DNA of 64,000 nt, from the NCBI GenBank assembly GCA_018350325.1, contig JAEVLN010000032.1, forward strand, positions 372,001-436,000. Direction: 5' to 3'. This document shows, piece after piece, positions 1-13,988 of the stretch. Position 1 is the first letter of the stretch, and each line of letters starts with the position of its first letter. This DNA comes from Globodera rostochiensis. Its lineage: Eukaryota; Nematoda; Chromadorea; Rhabditida; Heteroderidae. The translations under genes and the position numbers were made by a program. Under the pieces are notes generated by a model. It did no database searches. It was not told the origin of the DNA and saw only the letters and a program-made list of their open reading frames with translations.

Positions 1-13
1 AAGAATTGGGGAT

Positions 14-235
14 GAATGGAAGAATAATGGAAGATGAAGAATGGAAGAATAATGGAGCGTGGGAAGAGGAAGAGAATGAGGGTGAATGGAAGAATAATGG
101 AAGATGAAGAATGGAAGAATAATGGAGCGTGGGAAGAGGAAGAGAATGAGGGTGAATGGAAGAATAATGGAAGATAAAGAATGGAAAAAATGGAAGATGA
201 AGAGTGGAAGAATAATGGATGGGAAGAGGAAGAGA
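14..235. repeat. 70-bp minisatellite (GA-rich)
   Basis: A purine-rich tandem repeat. The phrase gaatggaagaataatggaag recurs at 14, 84 and 154, a 70-bp period, and then decays to about 300. It is open in some frames but very biased in composition, so I do not read it as a gene. Confidence 0.85.
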
Positions 236-555
236 ATGAGGATGAAAGGAAGAATATGGGAAATGAAGAATGGAAGAATAATGGAGGAGGGGAAGAGGAA
301 GATGAATAAATCCGTTCCATCGTTTCGCCCTCCGAATGTCAATGTGTCTAGGGATGGAGTGATGACATAACTGAAGTTGTGTTTTCCGAAAAATGGAAGA
401 CAATGACGTCATGCTTATCCCCAATTCGTCAGTCGGGTGATCATTACCCACACGCTTTCACTTGGGGGTTAAGCACAAAAACGAGAGCAACCGACCATTT
501 CGAGGAGATAGGAATTTCTGAACTGGTCAAATTGGAGATGTTTTTTTCAGTGGGT

Positions 556-760
556 GCCCGCCCGCGTCCCCGAATGCCACCATCCACGCGCTTAATTTTC
601 AGTGGCAGATCCCCGAATTTTACAAAAATCGGGGATGTCCGCCCGCGTCCCCAAATGCCACCATCCCCGCGCTCAATTGTCAGTGGCAGATCCCCGAATT
701 TTACAAAAATCGGGGATGCCCGCCCGCGTCCCCGAATGCCACCATCCCCGCGCTCAATTC
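556..760. repeat. 81-bp tandem repeat, about 2.5 copies
   Basis: The block cccgcgtcccc starts at 561, 642 and 723, an exact 81-bp period. Each unit ends in a small hairpin (ccccga...tcgggga). Because 81 is divisible by three, frames stay open through it, which explains a 146-codon ORF at 379-819 that I do not consider a gene. Confidence 0.8.
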
Positions 761-829
761 GGGGGACCTTTCACGAACACTCTTCCATGTCAAAGACACA
801 TACATACCACCCCCAATGAATCCATCTGA

Positions 830-3766
830 ATTTGCGCCAAGGTTGAGAGGGGGGGGGCGACCATTAAATTTGGTTAATTTTTGGATGAAATTTGGGTTAA
901 GAGCGCCGATTGTGCGTCCATTATACAAATTTTTGGGTCAATGTTTGTGAATTTTTAATTTTCTGATTTAAATAATTTAAGTTAAGTTTTTTTTATAATA
1001 AACTTTCAATTCTGTCCTCGTATTTCAATACAATTAAATTAAAGGCTAAAACAATCAACTCATATGCAAAAAACAAAAATAATTTTGTGGTAAAAAAATA
1101 AATCTAACTTATTCCGGTTTTAAATAGTTATTTGAAATTTGCTTGAATTTATTTTGTGATCATAAATTTAAATAAATCAAAAAATAAAATAAAAATTTTT
1201 ATTTTTATTTATGTGATGACATACCGGTTTTAAGTGGTGCATAATGTCCCAATTTGAGCCGAAAAAATTATTTATTGTAATGGAAGCAGTGAGAAGAAAT
1301 AATTGGCGTGACGAAAATTATTTGGAATTAGAGGTCGGATGATCAGATATGTGTATAATAATTATAGGGAAAAAACAAAATTGGTGGTCTGAAATTTTTT
1401 AAATAATTGGTTTAAGAGCCAAACTAAAAAACAAATTATTCCAACATAAATTTATGATATTTACATAAATTAATCATTTTAAATTTTATTAAATATAATT
1501 TAGAGAACTTCTTATAGTAATTGAAAAAAAAATTTGGAATTTTTTTATAAAATTTTAAATTTTTAAAACTGAAAATTTTAGAGATAATAAAAATGCTAAA
1601 GCTTCATAAATTAATGAAAAATTTGGATAATATTTTAGAAGAATCTGAGAAAAATGCACGTTTTTTTGAATGGGAATTCGTATTAAAAGTGCATCGATTT
1701 TTTATTACATACACTCAGAACGAACGGGAAGAATATAAAAGAAAACATAGCAAAAATTCCGTCAATTTCCTTCAGTGAGAGCTCAAAAGTTTTAAAACAA
1801 ATTCAACAAAAGTCAGAAATCTTTACTAAAATATTATAAATAATTGACAAAAAAAAATCATTTATAAAATTTTAATTTATTGATAATAATGAATGTAATT
1901 TTGAAGGCTCTGAGTTTATTTATATGTTTATGCATATTTTTGAATTTTTTAAATTTTTACTACAAAAACTGAAAATATAAAATCGCTTTTTTGTTTCTCA
2001 AAAAAACACCCATGAAAATTGACTTGTTGTTAACAGAAATAAAAATTCCTAATAATCTTTTAAAAAGATATTCAATAAAAATAACATTGCTTTTCATTAC
2101 GATGAAAATATGGAGAGAAAACAAAAACTGTTATCGACAAAATGGCCTAGGCAATAAAATGATCGCAACTTTTCAAGAGTAAAAAAGGCGAACAAACAAA
2201 ATAAAATCTGATCAAAAATTTTTCATTGTAATAAAAAGAAACTAATTGATTTTGTCATTTATTTAATTGCATTGAAACATTATCAAATAAATGCAATTTA
2301 TTGCAAAAAAGGTTTTATATATTTGGAAGTTTTCATTAAAAGAAGCATAAATTAAAATAAATTTCTTTAGATTATTATTATTTACTTTATTTATATTAAA
2401 TACAAACAAATTGTTAGCAAAATAAAGAATTCAATTAAAAAAAATTGGTTGGGTTAAATTGATCAAAAGTTGTTTTGGGAATGGACGGACAACGGCTGCT
2501 GATCGCGGGGTGCATTTTAAACAGCTGATACTCAAAATATGTGATTTCGTGTCAATACTAAAAATTTTTTGAAAAGAGATAAATTAATGGTTTTGATGAG
2601 AGCTCTGTCTGTCTGGTTTGGTTAGCGAAATGCATTTTGGAACATTTGGGAAAATGGGGGGGGGGGGGAGATGGATGTAAAGCAATTTATTAATTCGTGA
2701 AACATCGGAGAGATTTGTTAATCGTAAAGTGTCGGAAGAAAAAACATTTTTTTGTCTCGGTTCACAATTATACGATTTAATAAGAATGTTTAAATAATAT
2801 TAATAATTTGAAAAAGAAGTACCTTTTTTGTCAAAACATTAAAATTTTTCAACAAATATTTGTACATAAAAAAAATAAATTTTTGTTACAAACCAAAATT
2901 AAAAATCCTAATTCTTTAAAATAGTTTTTTCTCAATATTTTAGAAAAATAGATAAATTTTAAAAAATTTATTTTATAACAATTTTTTTATTCAGAAAATT
3001 AGGTAAACTTTACAGCGCATTGAATTGCACTTTTCACAGCGCTTTTGAACAAACTGTCGGCACATTTTTGACGGGGCGCAAATGACCTCAATTTTTGGAG
3101 GGCCGACCAATAAAATTTTGTACAGAAAAAAAACTCGCGAAAGATTTGGAACGAACGGTTCGACGGTTGAAGATCACACGACCAATTGAGACAATTAGGA
3201 CAAATTTTGGCATAGAGAAAAATGGAAAAATTTATTTCAAAAATTGGGTCAACCCCAAAATGAGTGGGAGGAGGGAGGTTCGTGTAAAACAAAAAATTTG
3301 AGACAAACATTGAAAAAAATTTATAAAATTAAATGAAAAAAAGCAAACTCAGGGTAAATCGAAAATTGAAATGCATATTTTATGCGCATATTTCAAGATT
3401 TTATGTGCATATTTTTTTCCGCCCTACTAATGTCCTCCATAAACTGCTTGGAAAATTTAATGAATTTGATTTGTTTTTCCAAAAATTTCGTTTTTAAAGG
3501 ATTTATTTTTTCATTACTTAAAAACAAACAAAAAATAGAAGAAGAATCGTGTTGCATTTTTGTGCCATGCCAAAAATTTGCATATGCCTTAACTTGAACA
3601 ATGGAAGTGTTGAAGTATGCGAAACAAAAAATGGGGAAATAACGGGGGGGGGGGGGAAACACGTAAAAATAGAATTCAATAAAAAAAGGGATGCTTCATT
3701 TTGCATATTTAAACCAAATAGGTATAATTTTTACTAATTTAAAAAAAAAGTGGGAAAATTGCCCAC
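830..3766. other. AT-rich intergenic DNA, no convincing gene
   Basis: Mostly A/T with short ORFs lacking coding character. Poly-G tracts lie near 848-857, 2658-2668 and 3645-3656. On the minus strand, 3089 down to 2987 is open after an AG and reads as a short Cys-rich stretch ending in a stop. It could be a last exon of the gene at 3.8-9.3 kb, but this is not strong enough to call. Confidence 0.6.
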
Positions 3767-6700
3767 CTGATTATGCTTTGCCTGAATGACACGCTTTCCA
3801 CCACCCGTAGCAACTTCGACCGCAGCTGTTGACGACGGAGCAGCCGGCCCGTCACTGATCGACATGCTCATCTAAGAGAAAAAAAAGATTTTGACTTTAA
3901 TAATTCCGATTTCAAATTAAGATTTTACAAATCAAAAACCCTTTAAATAAAGGAAGGCCCGGGTTCTATTTTTTTAGTAAGGATCTTTATAAACGCTGTA
4001 AATTTCTTTATTTGGGACTCATTCAACACTTTGGTACAGTAAAAATGATTATTGTTTGAACCAGATAGTAATACAATTTATCCAGAAAGCTTTGATGCCC
4101 TCCCTAATCATGATTATTACTAATTTTTGGAACTATAAACAAATATAAAAATTCGCTAAAAATATCCATTTCCCATCCAACCAGTTGTTAGGCTAAGCCA
4201 CTGTCAGGCCAAGCATCACGGAACAAGCCCGCGAGGCGTGTAAATTAATCTCCCGCACCGGTGCCACCGATGTGCCACCAGTGCCCGAGGCTTTTGCCTT
4301 GGAGACCATGCCGCCGCCGCCGTCGCCGCTCCCGCTGCCGGAGCTTCCCAGGATGCGCATTGGGCCGCCGCGCTGCTTCTGTTGTTGGTGCTGCTGCTGC
4401 TTTTGCTCTCGGCTTGACGGTTGACGCTTTCGTATGTTACCGCTGCTGTTGCTGCTGCTTTTGCTGGACGACAACAGCAGCGCCGGCGGCGATGAGGGCG
4501 AGTGCGGTTGATGTTGGTGGGGCTTGAAAAATTGGTTGGTTGAGATGTGCTGCGTACCTAATTTGTTGAGGAGAGGCGAGAAAAGAATATGTGCGCAAAT
4601 AACAGAGAGTGCAGTGATGACAGACAAACCTTAGGGCATGGAGGAGAGAGTGTGCCAAAAGCGTGGCAGAGAAGACAGAGGTATAAAGGAGAGAGTGTGC
4701 CAAAAACGTGGCAGAGAAGACAGAGGAGGAGAGAGTGTGCCAAAAACGTGGACAAGTTTGAGGTATAAAGGAGAGAGTGTGCCAAAAACATGGCAGAGAA
4801 GACAGAGGTATAAAAGAGAGAGTGTGCCAAAAACGTGGCAGAGAAGACAGACAACCTTAGGGCATGAAGGAGATAGAGTTGTGGACAATAACGTGGCACA
4901 AAGAAGGCAGAGGAAACTGGTCGAGAGTGGGGGGGGCGGGGGCGGGACAAGCGCAAATTGAGTCTCGAGACTTTGGAGGCGACAAACTGTGCAGAGTAGG
5001 AGTAGGAGAAGGAGGAGAAGCGGATGTCGTAGAAGAGGTGGTGAGAAACAAAAAAAAATCAATTATGGGATGCTGCATATCGATGCCGAAGGATATGGAC
5101 GAAGAATTTGTGTGCTTTGTCTGAGTAACAGATAAAACAGCCGGCATGTCGGATATATTGGGGATAAAGTGATTAGTATGCCATTTTCTTGGGCTATTTT
5201 GAGTACAAAACCCCCTGGGGGGAGGACATTTAGGAGTTGTAGTTGCTTAGAAAAGTTTTTTAATGCTTTAAATGGGTCCTAGAACTTCCCAATTTAACCA
5301 ATAAAACTTTGGAATGCCATTCCAATGATTTTTTATAAAATGAATAATTAAATTTGCGATAAAAAAATCGACGTTAAAATTTGAATTTACAATTTTGGTT
5401 AGAAGAGCTTCAGTCAGAATCGACTAATGGGCAGGCATTTTGCCTCCAATTTGCGTAACGGCACAAAATGATGGCAAATGGTCGACTGGGGATGAATAAA
5501 TTAGGCCTTCTGAAAACTGGCGGGGGGGGGGGGGGGAAATTTTCATATTTTGCAAAATTTTTTATTTAAAAATAATAATAACACAACATTTTAAAATAAG
5601 CATTTTCAAAAAAAGTAAACAGAAAGTTGCCCAAAAATTGACAAGCAGCAAAAAAGCGCACCCAGCGAGATATTTTTTGCTTAATCGTTAGAAAAGCAAA
5701 TGTATATTTCTAATAATTGGTTCAAAAATTTTTGAAAAAAAATGTTTCCAATAAAGCAACCCAACGGATGATTTGATTGTACACCGCCATTTTGAGCACG
5801 TTAATGTTCCCCCTTTATAAATGGGCAGAAAGGCGGTGGTTGGTGGTGGGTACGGAATGGTCGGCCCCCGGGGGGAGGGCGCGTTAGTGTGGGAAGGTCG
5901 CCGACGGAATTTGGAGGGCATGGGAACCGAAGCTTGTTCAAATTTGGCGCCGATTGAAAATGGGAGGCGGAAATTCAAAAATCCAAATTAAGGTCGGATA
6001 AAGTGGGTGATTACCACTTATCTGATGATTCCAAAATTTTATATAAGAATAATTGTAAAAGGATTGAATTTTTTGAAAAATCGGAAAAATGGCAATTTGA
6101 ATATTTTTCATTCAAACAAAAAACATTAGATATTCAAACATATTTCTGAATTTTTTTTACATCATAAAAAGAGTTGAATATTTGAAATTAAACAAAAAGC
6201 AAAAATTAATTAATACAAAAAATTTTATATTTGAAAATTGTAAATTTTTTAATTATTTGTGGAAATAATAATTTAAGATTCACATAATAAATTTTTAACT
6301 TAAATTAAACCTACATATAATTAAATAAGAAGTTTTATTTATCAAATCTTATTTAATAGTAATTAATTTGTATAAACTTACTAATTATAAAAAAAGATAG
6401 AACGATCAATATTAATAATAAAAATTATTTAAAAAAAAACTATTAATAATTATAAATCTTACTTTTTCTGCTGCCAGCTCGTTGTTGGCAGTGCTTCTCT
6501 TCGTTTCCTTGATCAGACTTTCCAGAGAACCAGCTCCTCCTCCTGTATTATCGCAACAATTGACGTCCTCGTCACCTTCAGTTTGGTCGTCAAAATGCTT
6601 AAATTTTTCAAAATTCTCTATTTTTTTAAAAGTGGCAAATTTTTGATGTATACAGACGTATATATGAAAACCTCATTCGAATTTTTTTAGTAACATTTGA

Positions 6701-9275
6701 AAATTCAGTTAATGCGAAGAGTAGAATAAAAAATTATTTTAAATTCAGTAATTCGAATCCGTTTTTTTATTGTTTCTTTTCCTTGAAAAAAGGAGATTTC
6801 AAATTTACTAGAAAATTTCTGTTAAGATATTCAAATGTTACTAGGATTATTCGAATAATCCTAATATTCAAATAATACGCCGACATATATTTTCAGGTCC
6901 AGCGTTTGTATTTAAGGTCTGCATCCGATCATTCATAGGAGGATTGGTCCCCGACCCCTCGGGGGCGGGAAAAGTCGCGGTGGGGTTTTCGCCCCCGACT
7001 AAAAAAGTCAGGGGTCGGGGTTTTTCCCAACAAAAACCTCGAGAATTTCAAAAAATTCGGGGTCGGGGACAAAAACCCCGACTAAAAAAAGTCGGGGTTC
7101 GGGGACGGGGACCAACCATAGTTCATAGTGAATGATCGATAAATGGCGGCTGAGCGATCACTTTTCGGTTTAAATATGTTTCGATCCTACCATTTTGGAT
7201 CAGTTTAAACTAAAGCCCGCTGAGCTTTCTCGAGACGAAATTCTCGAAAATCTCGTATCTCGATTTTTGTACCTCTAATTTTGTTTTTGTCCAACGCTTT
7301 TCCTCCTCCTCCTCTTCAGTGCAAAAGACGGGGTTCAGCACACATTTTGCATTGTCAACCTGACAAATAAATCCATTTCCTATTTATTTTATAACAAAAT
7401 ATGCTTCAAGAGTCTCTGGCTCAAGTTTCGATTCTCGGCAATTTGAGTCTCGAACATCCCCTACTATTAATGCATCTCGATTTTTGTTTATTTTGGCTTA
7501 ATCAAATGCTTCACCCAATACAGTAATAATCTATTCTACCTTCTTATTGTAACAACAAATGTTTTAAATTATTTTGAAAATTTCCGTGCGATTTTACCAT
7601 CATTTTCCTTTAATTTTATGTAATTTCTCACTAAGCCCAAAATTTTCTCCCCACCAACATCAATCTGTTGTTGTACGGCATCGCTGTTGTTGTCCTCCAG
7701 CAAATGCTCTGCAAGTGCGTCGTAGTACACAGTGCATGCACGACCTGCAGCCGTTGCTGCTGCTGCTGCCGCTGTTGACGTGCTTCCTGTAACGAGTGCC
7801 GAATGCGTGCCGCTTGCCTGCTTTTTAAGTAACGGCAGGACGTCGGCGGAGAAATGGCGAGCGCCTGAGGGTAATAATTTAATTTAACTATTTTTAAAAT
7901 GATTAAAGAATATTTAAATTCTAAGAATTAGGGACAATTTCCTCGCGGATGTTGATTTTTTTAACACTGAGTGTTTGTTTTTTATTTTAAATGCTGTAAA
8001 TTGGCCTAACGAATTGCTGAGGTTTCATTTTAATTTTAAAATTAATTTAAAAAATTCTTAAATATAAGGAAAGCCTCACAAACTTGAGAAAAAACTAAAA
8101 TATTTTTAAAAATGACTAAAATGGACCCCGTTTTTTCTCGCCCGACCGGCACAAAAACGTGGTGGAGGTGTTCAATTCACTCAGGCTTGGCGTTGAAGAT
8201 GTTGCATAGAAAAATGAGGACGATTTTGCGGATTTTTCATCTTAAAAATTGTAAATTTTGTTTTTAGATAAAAAATGTTTCTACCTCCAAATGAAGTAGT
8301 TTTATCGGAAATTAATTCGGTTGTCGAGGCCGACGATTGGTTCAGCGAGGATGAAGCAAGTTTTGAAGTGCCTTTAAATAATTTCAAAAAAATTAAAATT
8401 AAATTTCTGATTATTCCTTTGGGGGTTTTAGGTACTTAATTTTTGTTTTTGTAAAAATTTCAATTTTCAATATATTATACCATCTTTTCATTTTTTATAT
8501 TTTAATTATTAAAACACGATCTTTAATAGTTGCTTAATCGAAAAAGATAATTCATGTTAAACAAGTCTATTCATTATTAATATTTGTCAATATAAAAATA
8601 TAAATTTCCAAAATTCAAATTTACATAATACTATAAGAAAGATTATTTAAAAATCGTAAAATTGTTCAATTTTTGTCAAAAATAAGTCCAATTTTTCGCT
8701 TTTGTGTGCCCTTTTTTTCGAGTGCAAAAGTGCCACGAGACGTTTGGCCAGAGGTAACAAAATGTGAAAAAATGTGACCCGAGGGAATAATGTAAATGGA
8801 CATATTGACGCCGAATGTTTGGCATTTTGTTGCCGAGAAACGGAGGACACTTTTTTATAGCACAATATATTCTGTAGCGAAAAATAGGCTGAAAAATAAA
8901 GATATTTAAAATTAAATTAATAATGCTTTGAAAAAAACTAAAAATTGCAAATATATTTTTTCAACCAAAATTAAAAATTTATTTAACAAATCATATAAAT
9001 AATAAAATTTTTAAATAAAGATAATATTTAAAATTATTTCAAAAAATATTTTTTAAATATTACAAAAAACCATTGTTCCTAAAATAACAAATAAACAAAA
9101 AAAATTTAATAAAATATTTATCTTCCTAAGTTTGTTCGTCTATTTTGCAAATAGTAATCACTACTTACTCTTAAAATAAAGTTTTCTAAAGGCCCAGCAA
9201 TTTTTTTGAACTTTCTCACCATTTTGCCCGATCGAATTCCTCGTCAAAAAGTTCATCCAGCAACAGTTGAGACAT
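3767..9275 (-). CDS. Multi-exon gene of unknown function (ends incomplete)
   Basis: I do not recognise this gene. Exons with matching phases on the minus strand are 8371-8285, 7864-7632, 6597-6463, 4522-4259 and 3871-3767. A likely first exon is 9275-9220, beginning MSQLLLDELFDEEFDRAK and ending at a good donor (gtgaga). Its phase (2) does not join 8371 directly, so at least one exon between them is unresolved. The 7864-7632 exon encodes ADVLPLLKKQASG, an Ala run and VYYDALAEHLLED. The next exon is acidic (FDDQTEGDEDVNCCDN), followed by a Ser/Gln/Gly-rich low-complexity exon and a short exon ending GGGKRVIQAKHNQ. No signal peptide or membrane segment is visible, so it is probably intracellular. 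The low-complexity parts suggest a regulatory or scaffold protein, but that is inference. The 3' end below 3767 is not resolved. Confidence 0.6.
4640..4885. repeat. 40-45-bp tandem repeat inside an intron
   Basis: About five units of gagagtgtgccaaaaacgtg followed by gcagagaagacagaggtata-type sequence. They lie in the large intron (4523-6462) of the minus-strand gene. Frames are open on both strands because of the repeat, so the ORFs here are rejected. Confidence 0.8.
6640..6895. repeat. Dispersed AT-rich repeat ending ttcaaataatacgccgacat
   Basis: A block with an internal ttccttgaaaaaaggagattt core that ends in ttcaaataatacgccgacat. Similar copies lie at about 9545-9785 and 12490-12770, with a fragment at 16556-16690 and a tail at 38005-38045. 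This copy is in an intron of the minus-strand gene. Confidence 0.65.
6940..7120. repeat. ccccgac/gtcgggg-rich dispersed element
   Basis: GC-rich segment built of short inverted gtcgggg and ccccgac words, starting ggttggtccccgacccctcg and ending ggggacggggaccaacc. These termini are inverted relative to each other, so it is probably a foldback element. Related sequence occurs at 17.0-17.3, 22.8-23.0, 23.3-23.6 and 52.3 kb. Confidence 0.65.
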
Positions 9276-9299
9276 TTGGAAACAAAAAAAATCTTTCAA

Positions 9300-12200
9300 C
9301 CAATTTTTTTTTTATTTTAATAACGCAAATCGATTTGTCTCTTAGTCGATGTGTTTGTTGTTCACCAGCAGTAGTTGAAGAAAATTGTGGGCGAATAAAT
9401 GGAATAAAAATGTGTGAAAGAAAATTGATGCATTTTATTTGGGCCAATTTTCTCGTCGAATTTTGTTCACATTTTTGCTAAAAAATAAAAAGTTAATTAA
9501 ATCCATTCCTTTCTGTGAAAAACGATTAAAAACATTTAATATATTGTATATCGAATTTTCCTAGTGAATTTGAAAATATATAAATAATACGAGAAGTTAG
9601 AATATTGTTTGAATAAAAAATTATTTTAAACTAGTAAAATTAAACTACCGGGTTTTTTTCAATATTTTTTCTTGAAAAAAGGGGGATTTCATTTACTAAA
9701 ATTCAATTTGTGAAGATATTCAATTTTATTAACTCTTCGTATTGTTTGAATATTTTCATTATTTGAATAGTCCTAATTAGAGCCCAGACTTTATTAAAGG
9801 CACAATTTGTAAGCAAAATTAATAATTAATTTCATTAACTATTTTTGGAAATTTTTTTTTGCAAAAACTGCAAATTTTTCCATTTTATTTATGGATTTAC
9901 TAATGAGAAATGCGATTTTTGATGTTTTATTGGTAAGAATGGTTTTTGGTTTGTTTAAATGGAAAGCAAAAATAGAATCAATTTGGCGACTTTGTTTTAT
10001 AAAAAGTGGTAGGTTCTTTCTCTCTCTTTTTTCTAAAAATAAATAATGGAATAAAATGGATAAAAGAAAATTAATTTAAACAAGAAAATAATTTTAAAAA
10101 TCTGGAGAATTTTAATAAAAAACCAACCCTTTTGTGGGTTATTTTGCAATACAGTAAAATATGAAAACTATTTAAAAAATGAATTGTCTAATCCGAAGCG
10201 ACCCGCTATTTGTTGTCCACGACCTGCAGCGTACCAGAACTCGAAGAACTAAAACCCGAGAGTCGAAATTTTGTGGATTCAAAACTCGAAACCCGGTCCG
10301 GTACTCAAAACCCGGTTCGGAGATGTTCAGCTGACCCGATCCAGGGCCGATTGATTCCGGGACCCGGCGCAACATTGCTTCAAAGAAATTGCAGAAAAGG
10401 ACATTTTTTTTGCTTTTTGAATGACACACCAAAACAAAAAGTATTGGATTTTTTCATTTTATAAATTATTGTTGGCCATAGAGCAAGCACATAACAAATG
10501 TGGGAGATGTGTGTGTAGAAGCGGTATTATTTTGCTTCTGGAGAGTTCAGAGAAAACGCATGACGCCCTCCCTATAGAGCATAGTTAGAAGATAAAAGCA
10601 TTGGCCAAAAGCATGTGGCTTTTCTCATTTGCCTCCTCGAGACTCTCGAGCGAGTCAGCTGATGGGGGAGGGGGGGGGGGGGGGAGGGGAGGGACAGGCC
10701 GACACGGACGGACGACGGACGGGGGCGGACCGACTCCGACCGATAGGCCAGCCAGGCCTAACCAACTGACTGGGTGGGGAAGACAAACACGGAGGCCCTA
10801 AAATGATGGCCAGATGAGGACGGAGGACGGGGAGGGGGGGGGGGGGGGGGGGGGATATGGCCGCCAGAACATATGATTTTAGTTTATTATTATTATTAGA
10901 TGTGCTATGTGAAGTTTAAATTAAGAAATGTAAAAGCGCGTAAAATGTTGGGGAAAAAAGTTTTAAAATATATTTTTTTAATTTAAGACCGTACATTTTG
11001 GAAAAAATGTATATAAGTAATTTTTTAATTTTACTGCCTCTATAAAAAGTTCAAATTTGAGTCAACTCAAAATTGGAAATTGATTCGAATATTCATTTGC
11101 ATTTTTGACAAATGTCAAAAAACCCATTTCCAATTGAAATTCTAAAACATTTTTGAAAAATAGAAAGAATTAAATATATATTAATTATTTTGTGATTGAA
11201 CAAAGAATTATTGTTTAAGGATAAAGTGACATGGACAGAGAGACCAACAAATATTTAAATGGAATTTTTACCATTTAATAATTAATGTTGTTTGATGTTT
11301 ATTTCACGTTTATCAGTCAGTTATTATTTTATTTTTCATTAATTTATTTTTTTAATTGGCCATAAAATGTCAAAAATAAATTATTAAAAAAACTATCTAA
11401 ATAAACGAGATTACTGATGGACGACATACGAGGAAAATAAAATTTCTTAAAAATTACGAAGTTTCAATTTAAGGCTTGCATCATAATACATAGCTTAAAA
11501 CAAATTGATTAAAACTAAATTAAAAAATTATTAAATTAAAAATATAAATAAATGAGCGCTGTCTGCCAAACGAATATTTATAACAAAAAAAGGACAAACA
11601 TTCAGGCTCTAAGTAATTATGTGGTCACGAGTAATGTATGTGCACATATGATGTACATGAGATTGAAGGCGCCAGAAAGAAAGGGAGAGAGCGCATTTTA
11701 TGGCCAAAAATTGTGGGGGTTTTTTGACAAAAAATTAAGAAAATAAAATCCATAAAGACAAATGGACGAACTCTTTGATTCTAAAATTTCGTTTTTCAAA
11801 AATTTGGCAATTTCGTTTTGAAAATAGGTTGTGTAAAAAAAGCAGAATGTAAAAATGCAGTGAGGAAGTGGCATTTTCTCTAAAACTCAGAAATTCAAAA
11901 AACCGGAAAATTTTAAAATAGAAAAACCTAAAATTTTTTTCAATGGCTTTATTGAAAAAGGGGGGTTGAGTTTGCAAAAACGAGAAATTTCTTTCTTTAG
12001 ACAAATATTTTAACTAAATCTTGAGAACAGCTCCCTAGTCTAAATTAAAGTTCGGACCGATCGAGATTCTCGATCGAAATCTCGGTAAATCCCGACGATT
12101 CGGGATTTCAATCGATGAATATTTACCAAGATTTTATTAGAGATTTTTCAGTGATCTCGAACGAATCTCGACACGACAATAAACCAACAAAGTATAAGTA

Positions 12201-13985
12201 CCCAAAAATAAATATGCACACATTGTTTAAAAAATAGAAAAACAAACATTCGCTTCGAAAATTTGGTTACAAAAAATTATATCTATAAATACATTTAAAT
12301 TTTGAAGCCTTAAAAAAGGGATTAGAAAAGTCTAAAAAAAATTTAATCGGATTAAAAGAACATAAAGACAATTTCAAAAATTTGATCTGAAAATTTAGGC
12401 TCGCCAAATTCACCACTAAAAATTGACCTTTCTTTGCCAAAATGTAACCTAAAAATCGTCTAAAATTATATTTAGATTTTTTTAATACATACATTTAGTC
12501 TTGATATTATTTGAAAATAATCAAATAATATGTACGAGGAGTTAGTTAAATTTGAATATCTTCACAAATTGAATCTTAGCAATTTTTTCTAGAAAATTTT
12601 AAATCCTCTTTTTCAAGACAAAAAATATAGAAACAATAATGAAAAACGAAATTTTCAAATTACTAAAATTTTACTGAATTTAAAAATTATTCAAATTGTA
12701 CTACATAACTCCTCAATACTAGAAAAATTTGAATAATCCTAAATTCAAATAATACGCCGACACATAAATAATTCGGAATTTTTAGCATTTAACTAATTAG
12801 GTACATATTAATAAATGAAGACAATTCTTTTCATGCGAATGAGGGGGAGAGAAGAAAAACAATTTGTTTACCGAATAAAAGAAAAAGAAACAAACGTGTT
12901 CTGCTGATGATCTCTACCCCATTTTGGTTCTCTGCCTCCCCTATGTTCGTTTCTCTTCTCCTGTTGATTTATCCTTTTCTTTTCTCTGTGGTCACTCTTC
13001 TTCCTTATCCATTCTCCTCTTTCTTTTCTTCCTTCTCCCTAAATCGTTCTTTCAATCGCTTCTCTTACTTTCCCTTATTCACACTCTCTATGCCCGTCTG
13101 TCTGTCTGGGTCTGTCTGTCTAACTTCTCTATCGTTCTGTCTGTCTGTCTGCGTCTGTCTGTCTAATTTCTCTATCGTTCTGTCTGTCTGTGTCTGTCTG
13201 TCTGTCTGTCTCACTTCTCTATCGTTGTACTCTTTCCACTTTTTGCATTTTCTCTGTGTCATACACAAACATATGTATGTATGTATAACCGGGCGTACGT
13301 GCTGGCGACCCCATTTAATGGGATGGGTGGGGCATTGGTGTGACTGGCTGTCTTTTTTCTGTTGCTGCATTGCTGGTCCCATCAACCCATCCGCCATTAT
13401 TTCCAAATTTTCCCCCAATTCCTACTAAAACTCACAAAATTGTAAAAAGTAAAATAAAAGAATTAATATTAATTTCTTGTCTTGTTTTGGTACATACATA
13501 CCACATTACCACATTTTTTGAAAAAAACAAAAATTGTTTTCGAAAGTCTTGGAAAGTGTTTCTTTTGTCTCAAAATCGATCAAAATGCATGGTTCGATCG
13601 ATATTAACGGTGAAAATGCCAACCAGGCCTAACGGTCAAAATGGCCAAACAGAAGCTAATGACCCCCCAGGGGTTCAAACACCCCCCCCCCCCCCCCCCA
13701 CCGTCACCGTGACCTTCTTAATTTTTTGTATTTTTCTTAATCAATAACATTCCGTAAATTGCTTCAATACCCAATCAAACAAACAGAAAGCAGCTCTTGA
13801 TGAGTACATAGACGCTATTTTTAGGCTTAAACTGTCCAGTTTGTTACTCGCTAAACAAAAAAGTTATGGACCCATAGACCAAATGAAGTAATTAATTTTC
13901 TTTAATTACCTTCTAATGTTTCGAATCGCTTTAGCTTTGGCTTAAAAGATTCTTATTTGGTAGTTTGATTTGATTGAGTTTAAAA
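9300..13985. other. Intergenic, repeat-rich
   Basis: No convincing gene. It holds dispersed repeats at 9545-9785 and 12490-12770, a GC-richer element near 10195-10380 (acccggtccggtactcaaaa type), poly-G tracts near 10665-10695 and 10830-10854, a small foldback of gatcgagattctcgatcg type near 12055-12180, and a poly-C run near 13681-13699. Confidence 0.6.
13097..13215. repeat. (TCTG)n microsatellite in a higher-order repeat
   Basis: Runs of tctg are broken by acttctctatcgtt at roughly 55-70 bp spacing. The ORFs reading through it on both strands (12907-13428 and 13418-13065) are simple-sequence artefacts. Confidence 0.85.
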
Positions 13986-13988
13986 AAA

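Noticed and set aside
379..819. 146-codon ORF
   Set aside because: It runs through the 81-bp tandem repeat, whose length is divisible by three. No splice context or protein-like composition.
4193..4703. Whole Q/S-rich minus-strand ORF as a stand-alone gene
   Set aside because: Only 4522-4259 joins neighbouring exons in phase; the rest is intron and repeat.
12907..13428. 173-codon ORF, and the opposite-strand ORF
   Set aside because: Made of pyrimidine-rich and TCTG simple sequence; both strands are open for the same reason.
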